Position numbers and translations under genes: made by a program. A model generated the notes under the pieces. The model saw nothing but the letters and a program-made list of their open reading frames with translations, had not been told where the DNA came from and searched no databases. A stretch of 64,000 nt of DNA from Janibacter alkaliphilus (GTDB lineage: Bacteria; Actinomycetota; Actinomycetes; Actinomycetales; Dermatophilaceae), in the NCBI RefSeq assembly GCF_013408565.1, contig NZ_JACBZX010000001.1, positions 1,550,001-1,614,000 on the forward strand, written 5' to 3'. Each line of letters begins with the position of its first letter. The first letter of the stretch is position 1. Below, in pieces: positions 34,527 through 41,359 of the stretch.

Positions 34527-34588
34527 CTCGCTCCCCGGAGAAGCCTTCCCCGGGGAGCGAGCCTTTATCGGGTTACCCGATAAAGGCT
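34527..34588. terminator. tandem hairpins downstream of menB
   Basis: Two adjacent stem-loops. The first has arms CTCGCTCCCCGG and CCGGGGAGCGAG; the second has AGCCTTTATCGGG and CCCGATAAAGGCT with a tiny loop. They sit 8 bp past the menB stop. On the other side lies the promoter/leader of the GDT1 gene, so they insulate the two units. Confidence 0.7.
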
Positions 34589-34595
34589 CGGAGGG

Positions 34596-35567
34596 TCAGA
34601 AGTACCAGGGGAAGGGGGACCAGTCCGGCTCGCGCTTCTGCAGGAACTGGTCGCGGCCCTCGACGGCCTCGTCGGTCATGTAGGCCAAGCGGGTGGTCTC
34701 GCCGGCGAAGACCTGCTGGCCCATGAGCCCGTCGTCGAGGAGGTTGAAGGCGAACTTCAGCATCCGGATCGCCTGCGGCGACTTGCCCATGATCTCTCGG
34801 GCCACGCCGAGCGCCTCGGCCTCGAGCTCGGCGTGGTCGAAGACCATGTTCACCGCGCCCATGTCGTGCATCTGCTCGGCGGTGTAGGGGCGGCCGAGGA
34901 AGAAGATCTCCCGGGCCCGCTTCTGCCCGACCTGCTTGGCCAGGTAGGCGCTGCCGTAGCCACCGTCGAAGGAGCCGACGTCGGCGTCGGTCTGCTTGAA
35001 GCGGGCGTGCTCCCGGCTGGCCAGGGTCATGTCGGCGACGGCGTGCAGGCTGTGCCCGCCGCCGGCCGCCCACCCGTTGACCAGGGCGATGACGACCTTC
35101 GGCATGGTCCGGATGAGCCGCTGCACCTCGAGGATGTGCAGCCGGCCCCCCTCGGCCTTGACCCGACGCTCGTCGACGCCCTCGGCGGTGGCGTCGCCGC
35201 CGGGGTCCTGCGCGTACTGGTAGCCCGAGCGCCCCCGGATCCGCTGGTCGCCGCCGGTGCAGAAGGCCCAGCCCTGGGTGGTCGCGCTCGACCCCTCCCG
35301 CGGGGACGGGCCGTTGCCGGTGAGCAGCACGACGCCGACGTCCGGGCTGCGGCGGGCGTGGTCGAGGGTGCGGTAGAGCTCGTCGACGGTGTGCGGGCGG
35401 AAGGCGTTGAGCACCTCCGGCCGGTCGAAGGCGATCCGCACGACCCCCGACGCCGCGCCCTCCCCGGTCGCCCGGTGGTACGTGAGGTCGGTGAGGTCCG
35501 CGAAGCCGGGGACCTCCTGCCAGGCCTCGGGGTCGAAGGTCTCGCTGACGCCGTCCAGTGCACTCAC
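34596..35567 (-). CDS. menB: 1,4-dihydroxy-2-naphthoyl-CoA synthase MenB
   Basis: 323-residue crotonase-fold enzyme that cyclises o-succinylbenzoyl-CoA. Seen: VRIAFDRPEVLNAFRPHTVDEL, VLLTGNGPSP, WAFCTGGDQRIRGRSGY (oxyanion-hole Gly-Gly), KVVIALVNGWAAGGGHSLH, DADVGSFDGGYGSAYLAKQVG with the catalytic Asp/Tyr region, and REIFFLGRPYTA. The long N-terminal piece and loop (GGDATAEGVDERRVKAEGGR) are usual for actinobacterial MenB. The start is GTG 35567, giving VSALDGVSETFD. It diverges from the VOC gene with a 55-bp gap. Confidence 0.95.
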   Translation of the reverse strand: MSALDGVSETFDPEAWQEVPGFADLTDLTYHRATGEGAASGVVRIAFDRPEVLNAFRPHTVDELYRTLDHARRSPDVGVVLLTGNGPSPREGSSATTQGWAFCTGGDQRIRGRSGYQYAQDPGGDATAEGVDERRVKAEGGRLHILEVQRLIRTMPKVVIALVNGWAAGGGHSLHAVADMTLASREHARFKQTDADVGSFDGGYGSAYLAKQVGQKRAREIFFLGRPYTAEQMHDMGAVNMVFDHAELEAEALGVAREIMGKSPQAIRMLKFAFNLLDDGLMGQQVFAGETTRLAYMTDEAVEGRDQFLQKREPDWSPFPWYF

Positions 35568-35622
35568 GGTCGGCGAGCCTAGTCGCCGTGCCCGGATGAG
35601 CGACGTCTGCTTGGCTGACGAC

Positions 35623-36396
35623 ATGGTGGACGTGCGGTGGATCTGGCTCTTCCTGCACCACGAGGTGGGCGAGGACGGCTACCGCTCCGCGCGTGCCGAC
35701 GCGGCCTGGGCCTTCTGGGCCCAGCAGACCGGCCAGCAGCCGTCCCCGGCCCGCGGCACGAAGGGGGAGTTCACCACCCTCGTCCCGGCCGAGGGCGACG
35801 GTTGGATCAAGCTGCAGCGCACCGGGTCCGGTGACGGCATCCACCTCGACCTCGTCGTCGAGGACGTGGACGCGGCGGCCGAGGAGGCGGTCGGGCTGGG
35901 CGCGACGCTCGTCGACCGCTACGCGCGCGTCCGGGTGCTGCGCAGCCCGGGCGGCTTCGTCTTCTGCTTCACCGACTGGGACGCCGAGGGCCGCCCGTCG
36001 CTGCAGCTGCGCACCGGCGACGAGCTGGTCGACCAGGCGTGCCTGGACATCCCGGCGCCGCGCTACGCCGACGAGATCGCCTTCTGGTCGACGCTGACCG
36101 GCTGGGAGGCGGTGCAGAGCACGCGGGCCGAATTCCGCGCGCTCCGTCGACCCGAGTCGCTCCCGGTCCGGGTGCTGCTGCAGCGGCTCGAGGACGCCGC
36201 CGTGGACGAGCCGGTGACCGGGCACGTCGATGTCGCCTGCGACGACCGGGCCGCGGCCACGCCGCGCTGGGAGGACGCCGGTGCCGACGTCGTGGCGCAG
36301 GAGGCCTTCTGGACGGTGCTGCGCGACCCGGCCGGGGTCCCCTTCTGCCTCACCGACCGCGACCCGCAGACCGGGCTGCTGCCCGGACCCGGCTGA
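35623..36396 (+). CDS. two-domain VOC (glyoxalase-like) family protein
   Basis: 257 residues comprising two vicinal-oxygen-chelate modules. The first spans about residues 5-125 (WIWLFLHHEVGEDG, GIHLDLVVEDVDAAAEEAV, GGFVFCFTDWD). The second spans about 130-250 (ACLDIPAPRYADEIAFWSTLTGW, VTGHVDVACDD, AGVPFCLTDRDPQTG). His/Glu metal ligands are partly present (HLDLV, HVDVA), but no specific family is identifiable. These proteins often bind or detoxify small electrophiles or antibiotics. Convergent with nothing; 32 bp upstream of the MauE-like gene. Confidence 0.85.
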   Translation: MVDVRWIWLFLHHEVGEDGYRSARADAAWAFWAQQTGQQPSPARGTKGEFTTLVPAEGDGWIKLQRTGSGDGIHLDLVVEDVDAAAEEAVGLGATLVDRYARVRVLRSPGGFVFCFTDWDAEGRPSLQLRTGDELVDQACLDIPAPRYADEIAFWSTLTGWEAVQSTRAEFRALRRPESLPVRVLLQRLEDAAVDEPVTGHVDVACDDRAAATPRWEDAGADVVAQEAFWTVLRDPAGVPFCLTDRDPQTGLLPGPG

Positions 36397-36428
36397 GCAG
36401 CGCCGACAGTCGAAGGGGGAGAGCGGCG

Positions 36429-36959
36429 GTGGTCGACGTGCTGACCTGGGCGGCCTGGACGCTCACCCTGGCCGGCGGGCTGCTGCTCGCGGGCGCCGCG
36501 CTCGGGCACCTGCGCGACTCGGCGATGCTCCGGGCCACCCTCGCCGCCCAGGGTCTGCTCCCGGCACGCCAGCACGCCCTCGTCAGCGTGACCCTCGGGC
36601 CGGTCGAGCTCGGGCTGGCCGTCGCGCTGCTGCTCGGCTGGCTGCTGCCGCTGCCGCTCCTGGCGCGCGTCGCCGCGCTGGCGACCGCCCTGCTCATGGC
36701 CGCCTTCGCGGGCTACCTCGCGCTGCTGCTGCGGCGCCGCCTAGGAGCTCCCTGCGGGTGCTTCGGGTCCGGGACGGTATCTGTGACGGCGGTGGCCCGG
36801 GCCGCGCTGATCGCACCCTTCGCCCTGCTCGCGGCCGTGCTCGGTCCGGCCGGTCCCGATCTGGTGACCGCCGCGTCCGCGGTGCTCGTCGCCGCGATGC
36901 TCTGGGTGCTGCCGCAGATCAGCGCGCTGAGCTCCGAGCGACCCCCCACTGCTGCATGA
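36429..36959 (+). CDS. MauE/DoxX-family redox-associated membrane protein
   Basis: 176-residue protein with about five membrane helices. After TM3 the loop LRRRLGAPCGCFGSGTVS carries the CxCFG motif characteristic of MauE, the membrane protein needed for disulfide-rich methylamine dehydrogenase maturation. The GTG start 36429 follows GGGGGAGAG. Its 3' end overlaps the MauD-like gene on the opposite strand by 41 bp, so the two MauE/MauD-type genes are convergent and not in one operon. It probably moves reducing or oxidising equivalents across the membrane to an exported substrate. Confidence 0.82.
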   Translation: MVDVLTWAAWTLTLAGGLLLAGAALGHLRDSAMLRATLAAQGLLPARQHALVSVTLGPVELGLAVALLLGWLLPLPLLARVAALATALLMAAFAGYLALLLRRRLGAPCGCFGSGTVSVTAVARAALIAPFALLAAVLGPAGPDLVTAASAVLVAAMLWVLPQISALSSERPPTAA

Positions 36960-37425
36960 GGACCAGCGCCTCGTCGCGCGAGGACGGCATGGTGACCTCG
37001 CGGGCGGCGCCGCTCTTGTCGAGCAGCAGCAGCACCGGCGGGGAGAGATGGGCGATCTGCTGCCAGGCGTCCTCGTCCTGGACGTAGCGCAGCCGCTCGT
37101 CGAGCTCGCCCCACTCCTCGCGGGCCTGGTAGCCGAGCACGAGGGCGGGCGCGTCGAGCTGCGCGTGCTGCTCCGCCAGCGTCGCGGTGAGCAGCCGGCA
37201 CATCGGGCAGCTGCTGTCCGCGGCGAGCACCAGCGTGGGACCGCCGGAGCAGGCGAGCCCGGGCATCGACACGACCTCGTCCACCTCGCGGGGGTCCCAC
37301 GAGGTGGTGGCGGTGGCGACCTCGCGGCGCAGCATCCGCACCTCGCGCAGCACCGCCGCCAGGCCGAGGTAGAGCACGACGATCGCCAACCAGCTGAGGA
37401 CGACGAGGGCGATCAGGGGGTCCAT
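36919..37425 (-). CDS. MauD-like membrane-anchored thioredoxin-fold protein
   Basis: 168 residues. A single N-terminal helix (LIALVVLSWLAIVVLYLGLAAVL) anchors a thioredoxin-like domain with LVLAADSSCPMCRLLTATLAEQH (active-site CPMC, about residues 73-76) and a C-terminal SPPVLLLLDKSGAAREVTMP cis-Pro/strand region. This is the architecture of MauD. It is last in a minus-strand series: unknown protein, Tat-exported Cys-rich protein, membrane protein(s), this. A disulfide-forming or isomerising role on the Cys-rich protein is the natural inference. Confidence 0.8.
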   Translation of the reverse strand: MDPLIALVVLSWLAIVVLYLGLAAVLREVRMLRREVATATTSWDPREVDEVVSMPGLACSGGPTLVLAADSSCPMCRLLTATLAEQHAQLDAPALVLGYQAREEWGELDERLRYVQDEDAWQQIAHLSPPVLLLLDKSGAAREVTMPSSRDEALVLMQQWGVARSSAR

Positions 37426-37485
37426 GCGGGTGTCCTCTCATGACGGTGGTCCCGGGGTTGCCGGGCGGCGCTGGCGGGGACAGGG

Positions 37486-38058
37486 TCATCCGCCCAGTCC
37501 CGGGATGCCCAGCGGGCCGGCCAGCACGACCACGGTGGCCAGGGCGTAGAGGGCGGCCAGCGCGACGTGCAGCGCCCGCTGGTGGGCCACCCAGGCGTCG
37601 TCCCACTCCGCGTCGGCGCCGTAGCCCAGCGAGGACAGCGTCATCAGCGCGCGCCCGGCGCCGAAGCCGAGCCCGGCCAGCAGCGCCTGCCACGGGTCGG
37701 CGACCAGCGCGAGCGCCACGAGCAGCGCGTAAGGGAGCCCGCTGGTGACGAAGGTCCGCATGCCCGTGCCCATCTCGATGCCGAACTGCATCGGGCCCAG
37801 CACCGGGCCGTGCCGGAAGACCGTCTCCGGGACGAGCCGGGCGTTCTGCGGCAGCGCGAAGGAGACCAGCCCCAGCTCGCGGACGAGGATCACCGCCGTC
37901 CAGGCGATCACCAGACCCGCCGCGACCGGCACCGGCAGCGGCCAGCGCAGCAGCGACCCCACCAGCATGATGCCCAGGGCGCTGATCACGCCGCCGATCA
38001 GTAGACCGGCGCTGAAGCCGTACTTCCCACGATCTCGCCAGACCGACGAGCTCAGCAC
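37486..38058 (-). CDS. polytopic membrane protein of the mau-like cluster (main part)
   Basis: 190 residues from a GTG start. Five or so hydrophobic segments: YGFSAGLLIGGVISALGIML, VPVAAGLVIAWTAVILV, FVTSGLPYALLVALALVA, WQALLAGLGFGAGRALMTL and ALHVALAALYALATVVVL. Between them are polar loops with NARLVPETVFRHGPVLGPMQFGIEMGTG. Not recognised with certainty; position and topology recall MauF-like proteins. The same reading frame continues upstream, past a single TGA at 38077-38079, into the 62-residue open frame that starts at 38265. The two may be halves of one protein. Confidence 0.6.
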   Translation of the reverse strand: MLSSSVWRDRGKYGFSAGLLIGGVISALGIMLVGSLLRWPLPVPVAAGLVIAWTAVILVRELGLVSFALPQNARLVPETVFRHGPVLGPMQFGIEMGTGMRTFVTSGLPYALLVALALVADPWQALLAGLGFGAGRALMTLSSLGYGADAEWDDAWVAHQRALHVALAALYALATVVVLAGPLGIPGLGG

Positions 38059-38076
38059 GAGGGCCGAGTTCCGCGA

Positions 38077-38265
38077 TCATGTCGAGCCGCTCGTGGAGAA
38101 GCCGGCGAGCATGGCCAGCGCGAGCCAGCCCACCGGCCCGGACCAGGCGTCGCCGCGGACCCCGCCGGTCACGCTCAGCAGGGTCACCGCCGCCAGCGCG
38201 GCCACCCCGGTGGCGGGGTGCAGCGCGAGACGGCGCGCGCGGACGGCGCGGGCAGGGCTGGTCAC
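38077..38265 (-). CDS. N-terminal two-helix segment, separated from 37486-38058 by one in-frame TGA
   Basis: 62 residues from GTG 38265: a basic start (ARAVRARRLALHP), one helix (GVAALAAVTLLSVTGGV) and a second (GWLALAMLAGFSTSGST) that ends at TGA. The next codons in the same frame (SRNSALVLSSSVWRDRGKYG) lead directly into the downstream membrane protein. It looks like the first two helices of an interrupted gene rather than an independent protein. 45 bp after the Tat-substrate gene. Confidence 0.5.
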   Translation of the reverse strand: MTSPARAVRARRLALHPATGVAALAAVTLLSVTGGVRGDAWSGPVGWLALAMLAGFSTSGST

Positions 38266-38310
38266 GAGGCGTCGTCGACGGGCGTCGTCGGTGGCGTCGG
38301 CGCGTGGGGG

Positions 38311-38850
38311 TCAGACCGCGGCGCGGCAGATCGAGAGATAGCTGCGCGTCCAGATCCAGAAGACCGGCTCGGTCGTGCGGCCGTCGGAGCACCGGTAGGT
38401 CACCCCGTCGACCGTCCACTTCCAGGCGTTCTTGCCCGAGCACGACCCGGAGACGGGGCGGTAGGTGGTGCTGCCGACGCTGTCGGCCCGGTGCCAGCCG
38501 TCGGCGTCGCAGTTGTCGGAGCCGATCGCGCTGCCGCCGAAGCAGGCGCCCGCGATGTTGCGGTACTGGCCGGTGTTGTCCCGCTGCTCGCGGTAGCCGC
38601 GCGGGTAGGCGTCGCTGCAGTCGTTGCGGTCCCAGCCGTCCAGGCCGCTCGGGCTGGTCTCGGCGACGGCCGGAGCAGCGGCGCTGCCCCAGGTCAGGGC
38701 GGTGGCGCCCAGGGTCATCCCGGACAGGGCCACTCCCTTGAGCACGCCGCGTCGTCCGGGGCGGACCGACGGCAGGTCGGAGAGCGCGATCCCGGGGCCG
38801 CCGGAGGCGGGGGCGTCGCTGTCAGGGATGGTGTCGAGGTCGAGCGTCAT
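38311..38850 (-). CDS. Tat-exported Cys/Trp-rich small protein, possible mau-like redox substrate
   Basis: 179 residues. The N-terminal tail is followed by a twin-arginine signal (GRRGVLKGVALSGMTLG ... AAAPAVAE), so the protein is probably folded, perhaps with cofactor or disulfides, before export. The mature part (about residues 66-179) has six Cys (RNDCSDAY, GACFGG, SDNCDADG, GSCSGK, YRCSDG, SICRAAV) and six Trp, including AWKWTVDG and FWIWTRSY. Six Cys fit three disulfides, matching the MauD/MauE-like genes around it. The size and Tat leader recall methylamine dehydrogenase light chain (MauA), but the 12-Cys MauA pattern and clear tryptophylquinone Trp context are absent. Function unknown. 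Confidence 0.7.
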   Translation of the reverse strand: MTLDLDTIPDSDAPASGGPGIALSDLPSVRPGRRGVLKGVALSGMTLGATALTWGSAAAPAVAETSPSGLDGWDRNDCSDAYPRGYREQRDNTGQYRNIAGACFGGSAIGSDNCDADGWHRADSVGSTTYRPVSGSCSGKNAWKWTVDGVTYRCSDGRTTEPVFWIWTRSYLSICRAAV

Positions 38851-38862
38851 GTCCGTGTCCTC

Positions 38863-39561
38863 TCAGGTCCAGGCGATGTCGATGCTGTCGACCCAGTCGA
38901 GCAGCGTGCGCGAGCTGATCTTCGACTCCGGGCCAGCGACGGCCTCGCCGATGCCCTTGCGGGTGCCGACGATGTAGGCGTAGTCGTGGGCGGTGCGGGA
39001 GCGCCGGCCGTGGTGCAACGGACGCCGCCACACCTCGCCGTGGGCGGTGTCCGCCCCCTTCGACCGTGGCTTCATCCGGCGGGCCTCGGCCGGGACCGGC
39101 AGGTCGAGCGAGCTGTGCGACTCCCCGACGAGCAGCACGTGCTCGTTGACGGCCTCGAGCAGCGTGTTGCGCTCCGGCCGGACCACCATGCCGCTGGTGG
39201 AGTCGCTGACCCTCAGCACCCCGAAGAGGCCGGTGAGCGTGTGGTCCGTCGGCGCCGGCCCGGAGAAGACCGTCATCAGCTCGTGCCGCGGACCGATCAG
39301 CGAGGCGATCGTCGTGCGCTTGTCGGCGCCCGTGGCGATCCGCAGCTCGCGGCCGCGGACCCGCAGGCGGCGATGGCTGGCGGAGCGAAGGTGATGCTCC
39401 GCGGCGAAGTCGTGGAAGCCGGTCGTCCCGATCTGGAAGCCGCGGCCGTAGGAGCTGCCGACGAAGCGCACCCCGCTGACCTCGCTGGAGAGCCGCTCGT
39501 CCGCCCAGCTCGCCTGGACGTCGCGGCCGCTGGGCGCGACCCGGCTGAAGGTGTATCTCAT
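38863..39561 (-). CDS. unrecognised 232-residue cytoplasmic protein heading the mau-like operon
   Basis: ATG 39561. No signal, no membrane segment, and no Cys. The sequence mixes beta-rich stretches (VSGVRFVGSSYGRGFQIG, LRVRGRELRIATG, TLTGLFGVLRVSD, NEHVLLVGESHSSLDL) with a basic region (EARRMKPRSKG ... RRPLHHGRRSRTAHDY). It ends SRTLLDWVDSIDIAWT. I recognise no family. It starts the minus-strand series and is 12 bp upstream of the Tat-protein gene, so it is very likely co-transcribed and could be the chaperone, modifying partner or subunit of the exported protein. Confidence 0.65.
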   Translation of the reverse strand: MRYTFSRVAPSGRDVQASWADERLSSEVSGVRFVGSSYGRGFQIGTTGFHDFAAEHHLRSASHRRLRVRGRELRIATGADKRTTIASLIGPRHELMTVFSGPAPTDHTLTGLFGVLRVSDSTSGMVVRPERNTLLEAVNEHVLLVGESHSSLDLPVPAEARRMKPRSKGADTAHGEVWRRPLHHGRRSRTAHDYAYIVGTRKGIGEAVAGPESKISSRTLLDWVDSIDIAWT

Positions 39562-39853
39562 GTCATCCCCCGATGCTGATCGTCGTCGTGCTGATCGTCG
39601 TCTCGCTGTGCCTCCCCGGCCCGTCCAGCACCGGGTGGCTCCTCCCCGGGATGCAGGATGGCACCGAGCGGCCGGGCTCGCGCGTCGAGCGGGACGCGCC
39701 CGTCTCAGGCGCCGAGACGGGCAGATGGTCACGGGTACGACCGGGGGTGTCGAGCCCGTGACGGACCCGTCGCGCCGGCCGCGTCACACAGATTTCACAC
39801 GGGAACGGCCCACCCACGACCACGGGGACGACCCGAGGGGGCAGGCTGTGCGC

Positions 39854-41296
39854 ATGGGTAACTCGACTCCGACGACCGTCGTCCTCTTCGGCGCCACCGG
39901 CGACCTCGCCCGGCGCAAGCTGCTGCCGGGGCTGCTGCACCTGGTCAAGACCGGGCTGCTGGAGCAGGTGCAGATCGTCGGCACCTCCCTCGACGACATC
40001 GACCGCGACCAGTTCGTGGAGATCGCCCGGGAGGCGGTGCACGAGTTCGGCGACGACAGCGACGTCGAGGCCTGGCCGCAGTTCGAGCCGCTGCTGCACT
40101 GGGTGCGCGGCTCCGACGGACCGCAGGCGCTGCGCGACGAGGTCCTGCAGATCGAGAGCGAGTGGGAGGGCCAGGACCCGCAGCGGTTGCACTACCTCAG
40201 CGTCCCGCCGAAGGCGGCGCTGTCGGTGGTCCACGAGCTCCGCGACGCCGGGCTCGTCGAGCGCAGCCGGATCATCATGGAGAAGCCCTTCGGCACGGAC
40301 CTGGTGTCGGCCCGCTCGCTGAACCGGCAGCTGCACGAGGTCTTCGACGAGGAGCAGATCTTCCGGATCGACCACTTCCTCGGCAAGGAGGCCGCCCAGA
40401 ACATCCTGGCGTTCCGCTTCGCCAACGGCCTCTTCGAGCCGATCTGGCACCGCAGCCACATCGACCACGTCCAGATCGACGTGCCCGAGTCGCTGGGCCT
40501 GGAGACCCGGGCCGACTTCTACGAGGCCACCGGCGCCTACCGGGACATGGTCGTCACCCACCTCTTCCAGGTGATGGCCTTCATCGCGCTGGAGCCGCCG
40601 ACCTCGCTGGAGCCGCACGCCATCACCGAGGAGAAGAACAAGGTCTTCCGGTCGATGAAGCCGATCGAACCGTCCGACGTCGTCCGCGGCCAGTACGTCG
40701 GCTACCGGGACATCGAGGGCGTCGCCGAGGAGTCCGAGACCGAGACCTTCATCGCGCTGAAGTGCTTCGTCGACAACTGGCGCTGGGCCGGGGTCCCCTT
40801 CTACCTGCGGACCGGCAAGCGGCTGTCGGAGAACGCCCGGATCATCTCGATCGCCTTCAAGGAGCCGCCGCAGTCGATGTTCCCCTCCGGCTCCGGGGTC
40901 GGTGACCACGGGCCGGACCACCTCACCTTCGACCTGGCCGACGAGTCCCGGATGTCGCTGTCCTTCTACGGCAAGCGGCCCGGACCGGGGATGAAGCTGG
41001 ACAAGCTGTCGATGCAGTTCGCCATGCACGACACCGGCTGGGCCGGCTCGGTGCTCGAGGCCTACGAGCGGCTCATCTACGACGCCGCCCGCGGTGACCG
41101 GACCCTCTTCACCTCCGCGGAGGGCATCGAGCGGCTCTGGGAGATCTCCCAGCCGCTGCTGGAGAACCCGCCGGTGGTCCGGGCCTACGAGCAGGAGTCG
41201 TGGGGCCCGAACCAGATCCACCAGCTCATCGCCCCCTTCACCTGGAGGCTGCCCTTCGAGCGGCGCTGGCGCGACCCGAACTCCGCCGGGGCCTGA
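39854..41296 (+). CDS. zwf: glucose-6-phosphate 1-dehydrogenase
   Basis: 480 residues. First step of the oxidative pentose phosphate pathway, making NADPH or NADH. N-terminal dinucleotide motif VVLFGATGDLARRKLLPGLL (about residues 8-27); IIMEKPFGTDLVSARSLN; the active-site RIDHFLGKEAAQNILAFRF with the conserved Asp-His-Tyr/Phe-x-Gly-Lys core (about 173-191); later PFYLRTGKRLSENARII and a C-terminal PFERRWRDP. The ATG is at the end of a 292-bp intergenic stretch. Not in an opcA/tal cluster; this looks like a stand-alone Zwf paralogue. Confidence 0.95.
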   Translation: MGNSTPTTVVLFGATGDLARRKLLPGLLHLVKTGLLEQVQIVGTSLDDIDRDQFVEIAREAVHEFGDDSDVEAWPQFEPLLHWVRGSDGPQALRDEVLQIESEWEGQDPQRLHYLSVPPKAALSVVHELRDAGLVERSRIIMEKPFGTDLVSARSLNRQLHEVFDEEQIFRIDHFLGKEAAQNILAFRFANGLFEPIWHRSHIDHVQIDVPESLGLETRADFYEATGAYRDMVVTHLFQVMAFIALEPPTSLEPHAITEEKNKVFRSMKPIEPSDVVRGQYVGYRDIEGVAEESETETFIALKCFVDNWRWAGVPFYLRTGKRLSENARIISIAFKEPPQSMFPSGSGVGDHGPDHLTFDLADESRMSLSFYGKRPGPGMKLDKLSMQFAMHDTGWAGSVLEAYERLIYDAARGDRTLFTSAEGIERLWEISQPLLENPPVVRAYEQESWGPNQIHQLIAPFTWRLPFERRWRDPNSAGA

Positions 41297-41359
41297 CGAG
41301 CCTGGCGGGGCCCTGACAGGCGCCCGACCGGCGAGGGATCAGGCGTGGGCCCGGCCCGC

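Noticed and set aside
38311..38850. Methylamine dehydrogenase light chain (MauA)
   Set aside because: Has a Tat leader and nearby mauD/mauE-like genes, but only six Cys and no convincing alignment of the two cofactor Trp residues; no large subunit nearby.
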